Of a DNA stretch of 64,000 nt, positions 34,332 to 42,998 are shown in pieces; the first letter of the stretch is position 1, and each line of letters begins with the position of its first letter. This stretch comes from DATGZH01 sp035297265 (GTDB lineage Bacteria; Actinomycetota; Acidimicrobiia; Acidimicrobiales; RAAP-2). Location of the stretch: positions 68,626 to 132,625 of the forward strand of contig DATGZH010000029.1 in NCBI GenBank assembly GCA_035297265.1. The letters are read 5' to 3'. A program made the translations under genes and the position numbers. Under the pieces are notes generated by a model that did no database searches, had not been told where the DNA came from, and saw only the letters and a program-made list of their open reading frames with translations.

Positions 34332-35186
34332 GTGGCCCGCCCTCTCGTCGCCCTCGCCACCTCGGCCGAGTGGCCGGAGCTGGACGACGACGGCCGGCTC
34401 CTCGTCGCCGCACTCGACCACCTCGGGGTCGACGCCGGTCCGGCCCGCTGGGACGACGAGTCGGCGGACTGGGCCCGCTACGACCTCGTGGTCGTCCGCT
34501 GCACCTTCGACTACGTCGACCGGCGCGGCGACTTCCTCGCCTGGACGGCCTCGGTGCCGCGGCTCGCCAACCCGGGCCCGGTGCTCCGCTGGAACACCGA
34601 CAAGCGCTACCTGGCCGACCTCGCCGCGGCCGGCGTGCCCGTCGTCCCGACGACCTGGCTCGAGCCCGGGCAGGCCGTCGCGGTGCCCGCCGGCGGGTGC
34701 GTGGTCAAACCGGCCGTCGGCCTCGGGAGCAGGGACGCCGCCCGCCATCCGCCGGGCGACGAGGCGGCGGCGCTCGACCACGTGCGACGGCTCCACGAGG
34801 CGGGCCAGGTGGCCATGGTGCAGCCCTACCTGGCCGGCGTCGACGCGGTGGGCGAGACCGATCTCGTCTTTCTCGGCGGCGTTTACAGCCACGCCATGAG
34901 GAAGGCCGCCTCGCTGACCGACGGCGTCGCCCCGCCCGGGTTGCCGGCGGTCGAGCCCCGGAGGGCCACCCCGGCCGAGGTCGAGCTGGCCGTCCGGGCC
35001 CTCGGCGCGGTGCCCGGCAACCCACCTCTCCTCTACGGCCGGGTCGACGTCGTGCCCGGTGCCGACGGGCACCCGGTCGTGCTCGAGGTCGAGCTCACCG
35101 AGCCGTGGCTGGCCTTGGCGTACGAGGACGGCTCGGCCGACCGCTTCGCCGCGGCGATCACCCGCTGGGCGGGCGGGCTCAGGTGA
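34332..35186 (+). CDS. ATP-grasp carboxylate-amine ligase-like protein
   Basis: A 284-residue compact ATP-grasp enzyme. The N-terminal domain contains VALATSAEWPELDDDGRLL and a CTFDYVDRRGDFLAW segment. RWNTDKRYLADLAAAGVPVV marks the start of the ATP-grasp fold, VVKPAVGLGSRD supplies an ATP-binding Lys, and YGRVDVVP with LEVELTEPWL supplies the Mg-binding acidic residues. The pattern resembles RimK/DcsG-like stand-alone ligases in secondary metabolism. It would join a carboxylate to an amine via acyl phosphate; partners are unknown. The GTG start at 34332 is preferred over 34296. It overlaps the convergent OLD gene by eight bases. Confidence 0.75.
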   Translation: MARPLVALATSAEWPELDDDGRLLVAALDHLGVDAGPARWDDESADWARYDLVVVRCTFDYVDRRGDFLAWTASVPRLANPGPVLRWNTDKRYLADLAAAGVPVVPTTWLEPGQAVAVPAGGCVVKPAVGLGSRDAARHPPGDEAAALDHVRRLHEAGQVAMVQPYLAGVDAVGETDLVFLGGVYSHAMRKAASLTDGVAPPGLPAVEPRRATPAEVELAVRALGAVPGNPPLLYGRVDVVPGADGHPVVLEVELTEPWLALAYEDGSADRFAAAITRWAGGLR

Positions 35187-37128
35187 GCCCGGCGTTCACC
35201 CGGCGGAAGAGTTGCTCGAAGTTGAAGAGGGTGACCTCCGAAAGCGCCCCCATGATCTGGTCGCGGTGGCGCAGCAGCACCTCGGCCGGGCGGTCCCGGT
35301 CGTAGGCGCCGCGCAGGTCCTCGATCCGCTGCACGACCCGGTCGCCCGGCCCGAGCTCGGCCGGGGTGAGGGCCGCGCCCGTGTCCCGGAAGGCCACGTT
35401 GAAGATGGCGAGGTAGTCGCCGAGGTCGAAGAGGTCCTCCAGGCTGGCCTCCGCCGTCGACGTCACCTGGGCCGGCGTCACGAGGTTGCCGCTCTCGATC
35501 GCCCCCTGGGCCACGAGCGCCGACAGCTGCGCGTTCTCGTCGTTGGCCTCGAAGACGACGGTGGCGTTCACGCCCTGGCCCATGAGAGCCACGAAGATCC
35601 CCACCCGGGCCGCGCTGCCGACCGGGACCACCTTCCACTGGTCGTCGAGCCCGGTCCGCCCGACCGCCCGCAGGTGGTCGCTCAGCACCCGCAGGTAGGT
35701 GTAGTCCGAGATGGTCTCGACGAGGATCAGGTTCGGGCTGTCGAGCAGGTCCTTGGCGATGCCGAAGCCGATGGCCCCCTGGAGCGGGAAGAGCGAGTCG
35801 CTCGAGAGGTGCGTGGGGTCCCGCGTGACCTTGGAACCGTCGTCGCCCCCCCGGTCCTCGACGAAGCGCACCCGCTCGAGGTGGCCCGGCTCGATCATGA
35901 AGGGCGAGTGCGTCGTGAACACCACCTGGTGCTTGGGGGCCAACCGGTCCTCGATGAAGCGCAGGAAGTCCCGCTGGGCGGTGGCATGGAGCGTGAGGGC
36001 GGGCTCGTCGAGGAGGATCACCACCCGCTCGGCCTTGTTGTTGTCGTAGCGGGCGAAGGACGCGAGGAACGAGAAGAACCAGCGGAACCCGCCCGAGCGC
36101 TCGTCGAAGTTCGTGGTGTGGCCGTTGCGCCGGTCCTGGACCCGCAGCTCCAACCAGTTCGTCACCTTCGTCTGGCCGTCGACCGCGTCGTCGGTCCGAC
36201 GGTCGATGTCGATCGTGACCGCGAGGTCGCCCGTCTGGGTCCAGTACTCGGCGATCTCCCCCGTCAGCATGTTGCTCACCAGCTCGAGCTGGGCCTTGCG
36301 CTCCTCGTACTCCTCGTTGAGGAGCGACTCGACGTCGTCACCGGAGAGCTCGAGGAGGGCCTTGGCCGTGCGCTCGCCCCCGGAGAGCTGAGTGTCGGGG
36401 ACACCGAAGAGCCGGTCGAGGTCGACCCGGCCCTCCAAGAAGTCGTACTCGCCGAAGTAGAAGATCGTCGGCAGCCGCTCCTTCAGGACCGAGGCCACGG
36501 CGTCGGCCAGAAAGCCGGTCTCGGTCCCGAGGGCGCCGACGAGGGCGTCGCGCAGCTTGCGGAGGTCGTCGACCAGCTCGGGCGGGGCGGTCTCGCCCTC
36601 GGGGGGGTGCTTGACCGCCTGCTCGAGGTCGGCCACGACCGAGCGGACGGCGTCGAACGATCCCGCGCCGGTCAGCCTCGGCGCGGTGAGCGGGCTCACG
36701 CTGGCCTGCTCGACGACGTAGCGCACCGCGTTGGCCTCGTTCAGCGCGCCGTCGTCGAGGTCGGCGAAGAGCTGGTTGTCGTAGAGGCGCTGGGCGACCA
36801 CGCGGCTGGCGGTCACCGAGCCCGGGCCGAAGCGCTCCTCGAAGGCGTTGTGGTCGGCCGCCTCGAGCTCGAAAGCAGCGGTGACCGGCGCGGTGTCCTC
36901 GATGACCCCCTGGCGGCGGTCCTTGATGAGGAGGCTCCGGGGGTAGTGGCTGAGCGGCTCGAAGAGGTCGCCCCGGTGGGACGGGCTCAGCCGGTAGACG
37001 GCCTGGAGGAGAGCGGTCTTGCCCGATTCGTTCTTGCCGACGAGGCAGGTGACGTCGGGCTCGATGGTGAAGACGTCGGAGTCGATGACGTTGCGGAACT
37101 TCTCGACCTGAACGCTGACCAGCCTCAC
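35179..37128 (-). CDS. OLD-family ATPase/nuclease-like protein (AAA ATPase plus TOPRIM-like domain)
   Basis: A 649-residue protein. The ABC/RecF-like ATPase has Walker A GKNESGKTA at 31-39, a signature-like TQLSGGERTAKALLEL and Walker B VVILLDEPALTLH followed by VVFTTHSPFMI. The C-terminal ~220 residues resemble the TOPRIM of OLD nucleases: LILVETISDYTYLRVL keeps the first Glu, but the usual D-x-D reads FEANDEN. OLD proteins are DNA nucleases, some in phage defence (e.g. GajA of Gabija). No UvrD-like gajB is next to it, so this is the stand-alone type. GTG 37128 starts the conserved first strand; the frame is open to 37248. Confidence 0.8.
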   Translation of the reverse strand: MRLVSVQVEKFRNVIDSDVFTIEPDVTCLVGKNESGKTALLQAVYRLSPSHRGDLFEPLSHYPRSLLIKDRRQGVIEDTAPVTAAFELEAADHNAFEERFGPGSVTASRVVAQRLYDNQLFADLDDGALNEANAVRYVVEQASVSPLTAPRLTGAGSFDAVRSVVADLEQAVKHPPEGETAPPELVDDLRKLRDALVGALGTETGFLADAVASVLKERLPTIFYFGEYDFLEGRVDLDRLFGVPDTQLSGGERTAKALLELSGDDVESLLNEEYEERKAQLELVSNMLTGEIAEYWTQTGDLAVTIDIDRRTDDAVDGQTKVTNWLELRVQDRRNGHTTNFDERSGGFRWFFSFLASFARYDNNKAERVVILLDEPALTLHATAQRDFLRFIEDRLAPKHQVVFTTHSPFMIEPGHLERVRFVEDRGGDDGSKVTRDPTHLSSDSLFPLQGAIGFGIAKDLLDSPNLILVETISDYTYLRVLSDHLRAVGRTGLDDQWKVVPVGSAARVGIFVALMGQGVNATVVFEANDENAQLSALVAQGAIESGNLVTPAQVTSTAEASLEDLFDLGDYLAIFNVAFRDTGAALTPAELGPGDRVVQRIEDLRGAYDRDRPAEVLLRHRDQIMGALSEVTLFNFEQLFRRVNAGLT

Positions 37129-37424
37129 AAACTCCTCAGCCTCCTCCGCCTCCCGGACCGACCCGGGACCCCTCCGGCACGCTCCCCATCTCGACCGGCC
37201 GCCAGGTGGTCCACCCATCTGTCCGCCGGGACCTGCCCACCGGCGCACCGCACGGGCGGCGCGCCATCACCTACGGCTACTGCGTCGGGCGGGTCCGGCT
37301 CTCCCGGCCCGCCCGTGGAGGGGGCATGAACGAGGGGGCTGCATCGGCAACTGGTCGCTCGACGTCGCTTCGTCCACGTATCGCTCGGTCGTCGGCGCAA
37401 AGTGTAGGCCCGGCCGGCCACGGT
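37129..37424. other. 296-base gap between OLD-like gene and atuA-like gene
   Basis: Both flanking genes are on the minus strand. I see no gene here. A minus-strand TACACT (plus AGTGTA near 37401-37406) could be a -10 for the OLD gene, but no matching -35 is evident. GGCC-rich self-complementary runs near 37408-37419 can pair with bases inside the end of the atuA-like gene. Confidence 0.4.
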
Positions 37425-39260
37425 TTATCGGACCCCCCCGGGGGGGCCGGCCGGACCGGCGACGGCCGGCCGGCGGGCCCGGCGGACGACCGAGGCCGGC
37501 GCGTCGAGCAGGCGGGACCGGAGGTATTCGCCCAGGCCCTTGGCCTGGGGGTCGGCCCGGGCCGACGAGGCCACCCCCTCGCCGAGGAGGCCCACCACCA
37601 CGAAGTTCAGGGCGAGAAGGTTCGGGAGGAGGTAGCGGTGGACCGGGAGGCCCACCGCCTCCCCCACGAGCTCGGTGAAGCGCCCCGGCGTGAGCTCTTC
37701 GACCAGCCAGGCATAGGCCTCCTCGTCCCAGGTCCAGAGGCCCACGTTGGCGTTGCCCCCCTTGTCGCCCGATCGGGCGCCGCAGAGCTCGCCGAGGGCC
37801 ACCCGCTCCGTCGCCCCGTCGGGGGTCGGGAGGCCGAAGGCCGGGGGCACGATCGGGGTCGCCAGCGAGGCCCCGGCGCCGGGCGGCTCGGGCACGGTCC
37901 GAAGTGACCCGTCGGGCAGGGTGACCACCTGCGCCACGAGATCAGCCGGGATGAGCGTGGGCCAGTACACGCCGAAGGCGTGGGCGTCGGTGGGGGGAGT
38001 GGTCGTGAAAGCCCCGGCGTAGCTGGCGAGGAGGAGCTCCACCACCGCCCCCGAGAACCGCCGGCCCACCTTGGCCGGGTCCCGGTCCTCGACCGTCACC
38101 CGAAGCTGGGCCGTGGCCTGCTCGTTGGTCGGCGCGTCGGGGCGGTCGCTCCGGACGAGGCGCACGTCGACCTTGTCGAACTGCGCCGGGCCGCCGAGGA
38201 CCTCGAAGAGCTCGTCGGTCGCCTGGGCCGCCTTGGCTTCGATGTCGAGGCCCGTGAGCACCATGGTCATCGAGTTGCGGTACCCGCCGTCGAAGTTGAT
38301 GGCCACCTTCAACCGGTCGGGTGCCGGCTCGCCCCGCACGCCGCTGACCGCCACCCGGTCCGGGCCCACCTGCTCGAGGGCGATCGTGTCGAACCGGGTC
38401 ACCACGTCGGGGTTGATGTAGGCCGGCTCGGCGATCTCGTAGAGGAGCTGGGCGGTGACCGTCCCCACCGTGACGGTCCCGCCCGAGCCGGGCTGCTTCG
38501 TGATCACCGCGCTGGCGTCCGCCGCCACCTCGGCGATCGGGAAGCCGGGGCGGCGGTGGTCGGGCAGCTCGTGAGCCAGGGAGTAATTGCCCCCGGTGGC
38601 CTGGGTGCCGCACTCGAGGATGTGCCCGACCACGACCGCGCCGGCCAAGCGGTCCCAGTCGCCGGGGGACCAGCCGTGCCACCAGGCGGCCGGGCCGACG
38701 ACGAGCGCGGCGTCGGTGACGCGGGGGCACACGACGACGTCGGCGCCCGCGCCGAGGGCCTCGGCGATCCCCCAGCCCCCGAGATAGGCGTTGGCCGTGA
38801 GCGGGGTCACGTGGCGATCGGCGAGCGCGTGACCCGTGTCGACGTGGAGGAAGGGGTGGCCGGTGGCCTGCAGCTCGGCCAGGCGCCCGCTCAGGTCGTC
38901 GCCCTCGATGAACGCCACCCTCGGCGAGAGGCCCAGACTGTCCCCGAGCTCGACGAGCCGCTCCGCCAGGCCCCTCGGGTTGAGCCCGCCGGCGTTCGCG
39001 ACGACCCGCACGCCCCGTTCGAGGCAGAGCCCGAGGACGTCCTCCATCTGCCGCAGGAACGTGGTGGCGAAGCCGGTCGACGGGTCCCGCTGGCGGGCCT
39101 TCCACAGGAGGAGCATCGTGAGCTCGGCCAAGTAGTCGCCGGTGAGGACGTCGACGGGCACGTCGCCCTCGAGCACCTCGCGCGCCGCGGCCAGGCGGTC
39201 GCCGTAGAAGCCCGAGCAGTTGGCGACGAAGAGTGGGCGGCGGGCCGTTGCCTCAGCCAC
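37425..39260 (-). CDS. AtuA-like protein (DUF1446 acyclic terpene utilisation family)
   Basis: A 611-residue protein. The N-terminal AtuA domain shows VANCSGFYGDRLAAAREVLE, the DVLTGDYLAELTMLLL strand and VVANAGGLNPRGLAERL, all family hallmarks. VVCPRVTDAALVVGPAAWW is another conserved block. A C-terminal ~100-residue domain (LCGARSGDKGGNANVGLW) is the AtuA-ferredoxin-like unit, fused here. In Pseudomonas, atuA is required for growth on citronellol/geraniol, but its reaction is not settled. Its 5' end overlaps the carboxylase alpha gene by eight bases, so it is part of a three-gene operon. Confidence 0.85.
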   Translation of the reverse strand: MAEATARRPLFVANCSGFYGDRLAAAREVLEGDVPVDVLTGDYLAELTMLLLWKARQRDPSTGFATTFLRQMEDVLGLCLERGVRVVANAGGLNPRGLAERLVELGDSLGLSPRVAFIEGDDLSGRLAELQATGHPFLHVDTGHALADRHVTPLTANAYLGGWGIAEALGAGADVVVCPRVTDAALVVGPAAWWHGWSPGDWDRLAGAVVVGHILECGTQATGGNYSLAHELPDHRRPGFPIAEVAADASAVITKQPGSGGTVTVGTVTAQLLYEIAEPAYINPDVVTRFDTIALEQVGPDRVAVSGVRGEPAPDRLKVAINFDGGYRNSMTMVLTGLDIEAKAAQATDELFEVLGGPAQFDKVDVRLVRSDRPDAPTNEQATAQLRVTVEDRDPAKVGRRFSGAVVELLLASYAGAFTTTPPTDAHAFGVYWPTLIPADLVAQVVTLPDGSLRTVPEPPGAGASLATPIVPPAFGLPTPDGATERVALGELCGARSGDKGGNANVGLWTWDEEAYAWLVEELTPGRFTELVGEAVGLPVHRYLLPNLLALNFVVVGLLGEGVASSARADPQAKGLGEYLRSRLLDAPASVVRRARRPAVAGPAGPPGGVR

Positions 39261-41232
39261 CTTCGACCTCCTCGAGGACGACGAGGACGGCGCCTTCTTC
39301 CACCTGGTCGGCCTCGGCCACCATCACCGCCCGCACCACGCCCTCGTGGGGCGCCCGCACCTCGTGCTCCATCTTCATCGCCTCGAGCACGACGAGCGGG
39401 TCGCCGGCGCGCACGGCGTCACCCGGGGCGACGAGGACGCTCCGGATGGTCCCGGGCAGCGGGGCGTGGAGCGAGCCGTGGTCCTCCGCCACCCCCGGGA
39501 GGGGGAACCGGGCCACGGCCCGGAAGCTCGACGCGCCGAGCGGGCTGTCGACATGGACGCGCTCGTCGACGAGCTGCACCCGGAAGCGACGGGCCACCCC
39601 GTCGGTGACGAGCACCACGAGGGACGGCTCGGCCTGCTCGAGCCGCGTCCCGGCGACCGCCTCGCCGCCCACCTCGGCCACGAGACCGTCGGGCAGGAGG
39701 GCGTAGCCCACGATGAGCGCGCCCTCCCGGTCGGCCAGCACCTCGTGGGCCAGCCCGGAGCGCACGTTGCGCCAGCCGGAGGGCACGGTCCCCTGCACGG
39801 CGGCCCGCCCGCGCCGGTCGGCCTGCCGGGCGAGGGCGCCGGCCAGGGCGTGCAGCCGGCGGGTCCCGCCGGCCACCGGGGCGACCAGCTGGTCCGGCGG
39901 GTGACGGTCCAAGAACCCGGTGTCGGCCCGGCCGGCGCGGAACTCGGCGTGCTCGAGGACGGCCACGAGGAGGTCGCGGTTGGTCGGCGGTCCGTGGAGC
40001 TCCGCCCCCCGCAGCGCCCGGGTGAGCCGGTGGATCGCCTCGTCCCGGGTCGGGGCCCAGGCCACCACCTTGCCCAGCATGGCGTCGTAGTGCGTCGTGA
40101 CCGCCGACCCGGCTTCGTAGCCGGCGTCGACCCGGAGGCCGGGACCCGGGGCCACGGCGAGCCGGTCGATCACCCCGCTCGTCGGGACGAAACCGGCGGC
40201 GGCGTCCTCGGCGTAGAGCCGGGCCTCGACGGCGTGGCCATGCACGGCGGCGTCGGTGACGACCGGCGGCAGGGCCTCGCCCATCGCCACTCGCAGCTGC
40301 ACCTCGACCAGGTCGAGGCCGGTCACGAGCTCGGTCACCGGGTGCTCGACCTGGAGCCTCGTGTTGACCTCGAGGAAGAAGAACCGGTCCTCCCGGTCGA
40401 CCACGAACTCGACGGTGCCCGCCCCGACGTAGGCGATGGCCCGGGCCGCGGTCACCGCGGCCTCGCCCAAGCGCCGGCGGACGGCGTCGTCGAGGCCGGG
40501 CGCCGGCGCCTCCTCGATGACCTTCTGGAAGCGGCGCTGCACCGAGCAGTCCCGCTCGAAGAGGTGCACGACGTGGCCGTGGGTGTCCCCCACAACCTGC
40601 ACCTCGACGTGGCGGGGGTGCTCCACGTAGCGCTCGAGGAACACCGCGCCGTCACCGAACGCCGCAGCCGCCTCCCGCCCGGCCGAGGCCACCGCCTCGG
40701 CGAGCTGGTCGGGCGCCCGCACGACCCGCATCCCCCGCCCGCCGCCGCCGAAGACCGCCTTCACGAGGAGGGGGAAGCCCACCCGGTCGGCCGCCTTGTC
40801 GAGGTCCTGGCCGGCGTGCACGGTCTCGCCAGCGAGCACGGGGACGCCGGCATCGGCCATGAGGGAGCGGGCCGCCACCTTCGAGCCCATCGCCTCGATG
40901 ACCTCGGGCGACGGCCCGACGAAGCAGAGGCCGGCCTCGGCGCAGGCGCGGGCGAAGCCGGCCCGCTCGGCCAGGAACCCGTAGCCCGGGTGCACGGCGT
41001 CGGCCCCGCTCCGCCGGGCGGCCTCCACGACCCGTTCCACGTCGAGGTAGGTCTCGGTCGGCGACGCGCCCGGCAGGCGGACGGCCTCGTCGGCCAGGCG
41101 CACGTAGGGCAGGTCGGCGTCGGCGTCTGAGTGCACGGCCACGGTGGCGATGCCCATCGACCGAGCGGTGCGGACGATGCGTGCTGCGATCTCGGCCCGG
41201 TTGGCCACGAGCAGCTTCTCGATGGTCCTCAC
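39253..41232 (-). CDS. acyl-CoA carboxylase alpha subunit (biotin carboxylase plus biotin carrier)
   Basis: A 659-residue protein. Residues 1-450 are biotin carboxylase: KLLVANRAEIAARIVRTA start, the ATP-grasp glycine loop FGGGGRGMRVV and the catalytic EVNTRLQVEHPVTE. A linker domain (450-580) is followed by a biotinyl carrier domain with the EAMKMEH motif and biotinylated K620. It carboxylates biotin using ATP and bicarbonate and passes CO2 to the beta subunit encoded upstream. With AtuA it resembles AtuF of geranyl-CoA carboxylase, although methylcrotonyl- or propionyl-CoA carboxylase are alternatives. Confidence 0.92.
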   Translation of the reverse strand: MRTIEKLLVANRAEIAARIVRTARSMGIATVAVHSDADADLPYVRLADEAVRLPGASPTETYLDVERVVEAARRSGADAVHPGYGFLAERAGFARACAEAGLCFVGPSPEVIEAMGSKVAARSLMADAGVPVLAGETVHAGQDLDKAADRVGFPLLVKAVFGGGGRGMRVVRAPDQLAEAVASAGREAAAAFGDGAVFLERYVEHPRHVEVQVVGDTHGHVVHLFERDCSVQRRFQKVIEEAPAPGLDDAVRRRLGEAAVTAARAIAYVGAGTVEFVVDREDRFFFLEVNTRLQVEHPVTELVTGLDLVEVQLRVAMGEALPPVVTDAAVHGHAVEARLYAEDAAAGFVPTSGVIDRLAVAPGPGLRVDAGYEAGSAVTTHYDAMLGKVVAWAPTRDEAIHRLTRALRGAELHGPPTNRDLLVAVLEHAEFRAGRADTGFLDRHPPDQLVAPVAGGTRRLHALAGALARQADRRGRAAVQGTVPSGWRNVRSGLAHEVLADREGALIVGYALLPDGLVAEVGGEAVAGTRLEQAEPSLVVLVTDGVARRFRVQLVDERVHVDSPLGASSFRAVARFPLPGVAEDHGSLHAPLPGTIRSVLVAPGDAVRAGDPLVVLEAMKMEHEVRAPHEGVVRAVMVAEADQVEEGAVLVVLEEVEGG

Positions 41233-41256
41233 GATGGCGCGCTCACCGTGCCGGCC

Positions 41257-42855
41257 TCACATCCGGAAGACCCCGTAGCCGCGGCGGCCCTCCACCACGT
41301 TGGCGTGCACCGCGGACAGGGCGATGCCGAGGACCGTCCGGGTCTCCCTCGGGTCGATGATCCCGTCGTCGTACAGCTTTCCGGTCATGAAGAGGGCCCG
41401 GGACTCCCTTTCGATCTGGTCCTCGACCGCCCGGCGCCGAACGTCGTCTGCCGCTTCGTCGAACGGCTGGCCCGAGGCCGCCGCCGACTGGCGGGCCACG
41501 ATCGACAGCACCCCGGCGAGCTGTTGGGGTCCCATGACCGCCACCTTGGCGTTGGGCCACGTGAAGAGGAACCGGGGGCGGTAGGCCCGGCCGCACATGC
41601 CGTAGTTCCCGGCCCCGTAGGAGGCGCCCATGATCAGGGTGAGGTGGGGCACAGTGCTGTTGGTGACGGCGTTGATCATCTTGGCCCCGTCCTTCACGAT
41701 CCCGGCCTGCTCGTAGTCGCGGCCCACCATGTAGCCCGTCGTGTTCTGGAGGAAGAGGAGCGGGGTGTCGGTCTGGTTGGCCAGGAGGATGAACTCGGTG
41801 GCCTTCTTCGACTCCTCCATGAAGAGGACGCCGCGGGCGTTGGCCAGGATGCCGATCGGGTAGCCGTGGAGCGTGGCCCAGCCGGTGACGAGGCTCGGGC
41901 CGTAGAGGGGTTTGTACTCGTCGAAGCGCGAGCCGTCGACGACCCGGGCGATCACGAGTCGCGGGTCGAACGGCACCCGGAGGTCCGAGGAGACGATGCC
42001 GAGGAGCTCGTCGGGGTCGTAGAGCGGTGGGTCAGCCGGCTTCGACGGCCCCGGCCCAAGCTTGCGCCAGTTGAGGTCGGCCACGATCTGACGCCCGAGA
42101 CGCAGGCAGTCGAGCTCGTCGACGGCGAAGTAGTCGGCCAGACCCGACACCCGGGCGTGCATCGCCGCCCCACCGAGCTCCTCGTCGTCGGCGTCCTCGC
42201 CGGTGGCCATCTTCACCAGCGGGGGGCCACCAAGGAACACCTTGGCCTGGCGGTCGACGAGCACCGAGTAGTCACACATCCCCGGGACGTAGGCGCCGCC
42301 GGCCGTGGAGTTGCCGAAGACGAGGGCGATCGTCGGGATGCCGAGCGCCGAGAGCTCGGTCAGGTCCCGGAAGATCTGCCCGGCCGGGATGAAGAGGTCC
42401 GCCTGGGTCGGGAGGTCGGCCCCGCCAGACTCGACGAGGTTGACGAGCGGTAGCCGGTTGACCCGGGCGATCTCGAGGGCCCGCAGGTTCTTCCGCAAGG
42501 TGTAGGGGTTCATCGTGCCGCCGCGCACGGTCGGGTCGTGCGCGATGACCACGCACTCCACCCCCGAGATCACCCCGATGCCGGTCACGATGCTCGCCCC
42601 GACCTGGAACCCGCTCCCGTAGGCCGCGCACGGGGACAGCTCGAGGAAGGCGCTGTCCGGGTCGACGAGCAGCTCGACCCGCTCCCGGGCGAGCAGGCGG
42701 CCGCGCTCGCGGTGGCGGGTCGTGTAGCGCTCGCCGCCGCCGGCGAGGGCCAGCGCCACCTGCTCGTCGTGCTCGGCCAGCAGCTCGAGGAGCGCCTGGC
42801 GGTTGCCGAGGTAGCGCGCGTCGCCCCGCTCGACGTCGGCCTCGACGACGACCAC
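41257..42855 (-). CDS. acyl-CoA carboxylase beta subunit (carboxyltransferase)
   Basis: A 532-residue carboxyltransferase with the two crotonase-fold halves. RHRERGRLLARERVELLVDP begins the N-half. LVNLVESGGADLPTQ and FGNSTAGGAYVPGMCDYSV resemble methylcrotonyl-/geranyl-CoA carboxylases (MccB/AtuC). In the C-half the oxyanion glycines are in MGASYGAGNYGMCGRAY and the biotin-contact stretch in WPNAKVAVMGPQQLAGVL. MccB- and GCC-type enzymes differ in a few substrate-pocket residues that I cannot judge here. It is the first gene of the carboxylase operon, 24 bases before the alpha gene, and its start may be upstream-limited at 42855. Confidence 0.9.
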   Translation of the reverse strand: MVVVEADVERGDARYLGNRQALLELLAEHDEQVALALAGGGERYTTRHRERGRLLARERVELLVDPDSAFLELSPCAAYGSGFQVGASIVTGIGVISGVECVVIAHDPTVRGGTMNPYTLRKNLRALEIARVNRLPLVNLVESGGADLPTQADLFIPAGQIFRDLTELSALGIPTIALVFGNSTAGGAYVPGMCDYSVLVDRQAKVFLGGPPLVKMATGEDADDEELGGAAMHARVSGLADYFAVDELDCLRLGRQIVADLNWRKLGPGPSKPADPPLYDPDELLGIVSSDLRVPFDPRLVIARVVDGSRFDEYKPLYGPSLVTGWATLHGYPIGILANARGVLFMEESKKATEFILLANQTDTPLLFLQNTTGYMVGRDYEQAGIVKDGAKMINAVTNSTVPHLTLIMGASYGAGNYGMCGRAYRPRFLFTWPNAKVAVMGPQQLAGVLSIVARQSAAASGQPFDEAADDVRRRAVEDQIERESRALFMTGKLYDDGIIDPRETRTVLGIALSAVHANVVEGRRGYGVFRM

Positions 42856-42948
42856 GCCTACGAGAACTGGGAGCTCGGCGACGGGGGGCCGTGGCGCTGG
42901 GTCATCGTCCTATCTTTCCCGACCTCGTCGTCGGTTTCCCAGTTGTTC

Positions 42949-42954
42949 TACGAT
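42949..42954 (+). promoter_or_regulatory. possible -10 hexamer TACGAT of the ABC permease gene
   Basis: TACGAT lies 44 bases before GTG 42999, in the 143-base divergent gap with the carboxylase operon. The short leader would include the GGGAGGGGG ribosome-binding site. No good -35 is visible. Confidence 0.3.
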
Positions 42955-42998
42955 TCCCCCCCGACCATCGGCTCTGGACGCCAACGGGAGGGGGTCAC

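Noticed and set aside
35179..37128. Gabija defence system
   Set aside because: Only a GajA-like OLD protein is present; no UvrD-like helicase gene lies on either side.
35059..37329. A 756-codon open frame on the plus strand opposite the OLD-like gene
   Set aside because: The opposite strand encodes clear Walker motifs; this frame has the typical composition of an antisense shadow and no recognisable domain.
37433..37446. CCCCCCCGGGGGGG palindrome as a regulatory site
   Set aside because: It lies in the last codons of the AtuA-like gene, encoding Pro/Gly, and has no repeat or promoter context.
39220..41130. A 636-codon plus-strand open frame opposite the acyl-CoA carboxylase alpha gene
   Set aside because: The minus strand has biotin carboxylase and biotin carrier motifs; this frame is a His/Gly/Glu-rich shadow.
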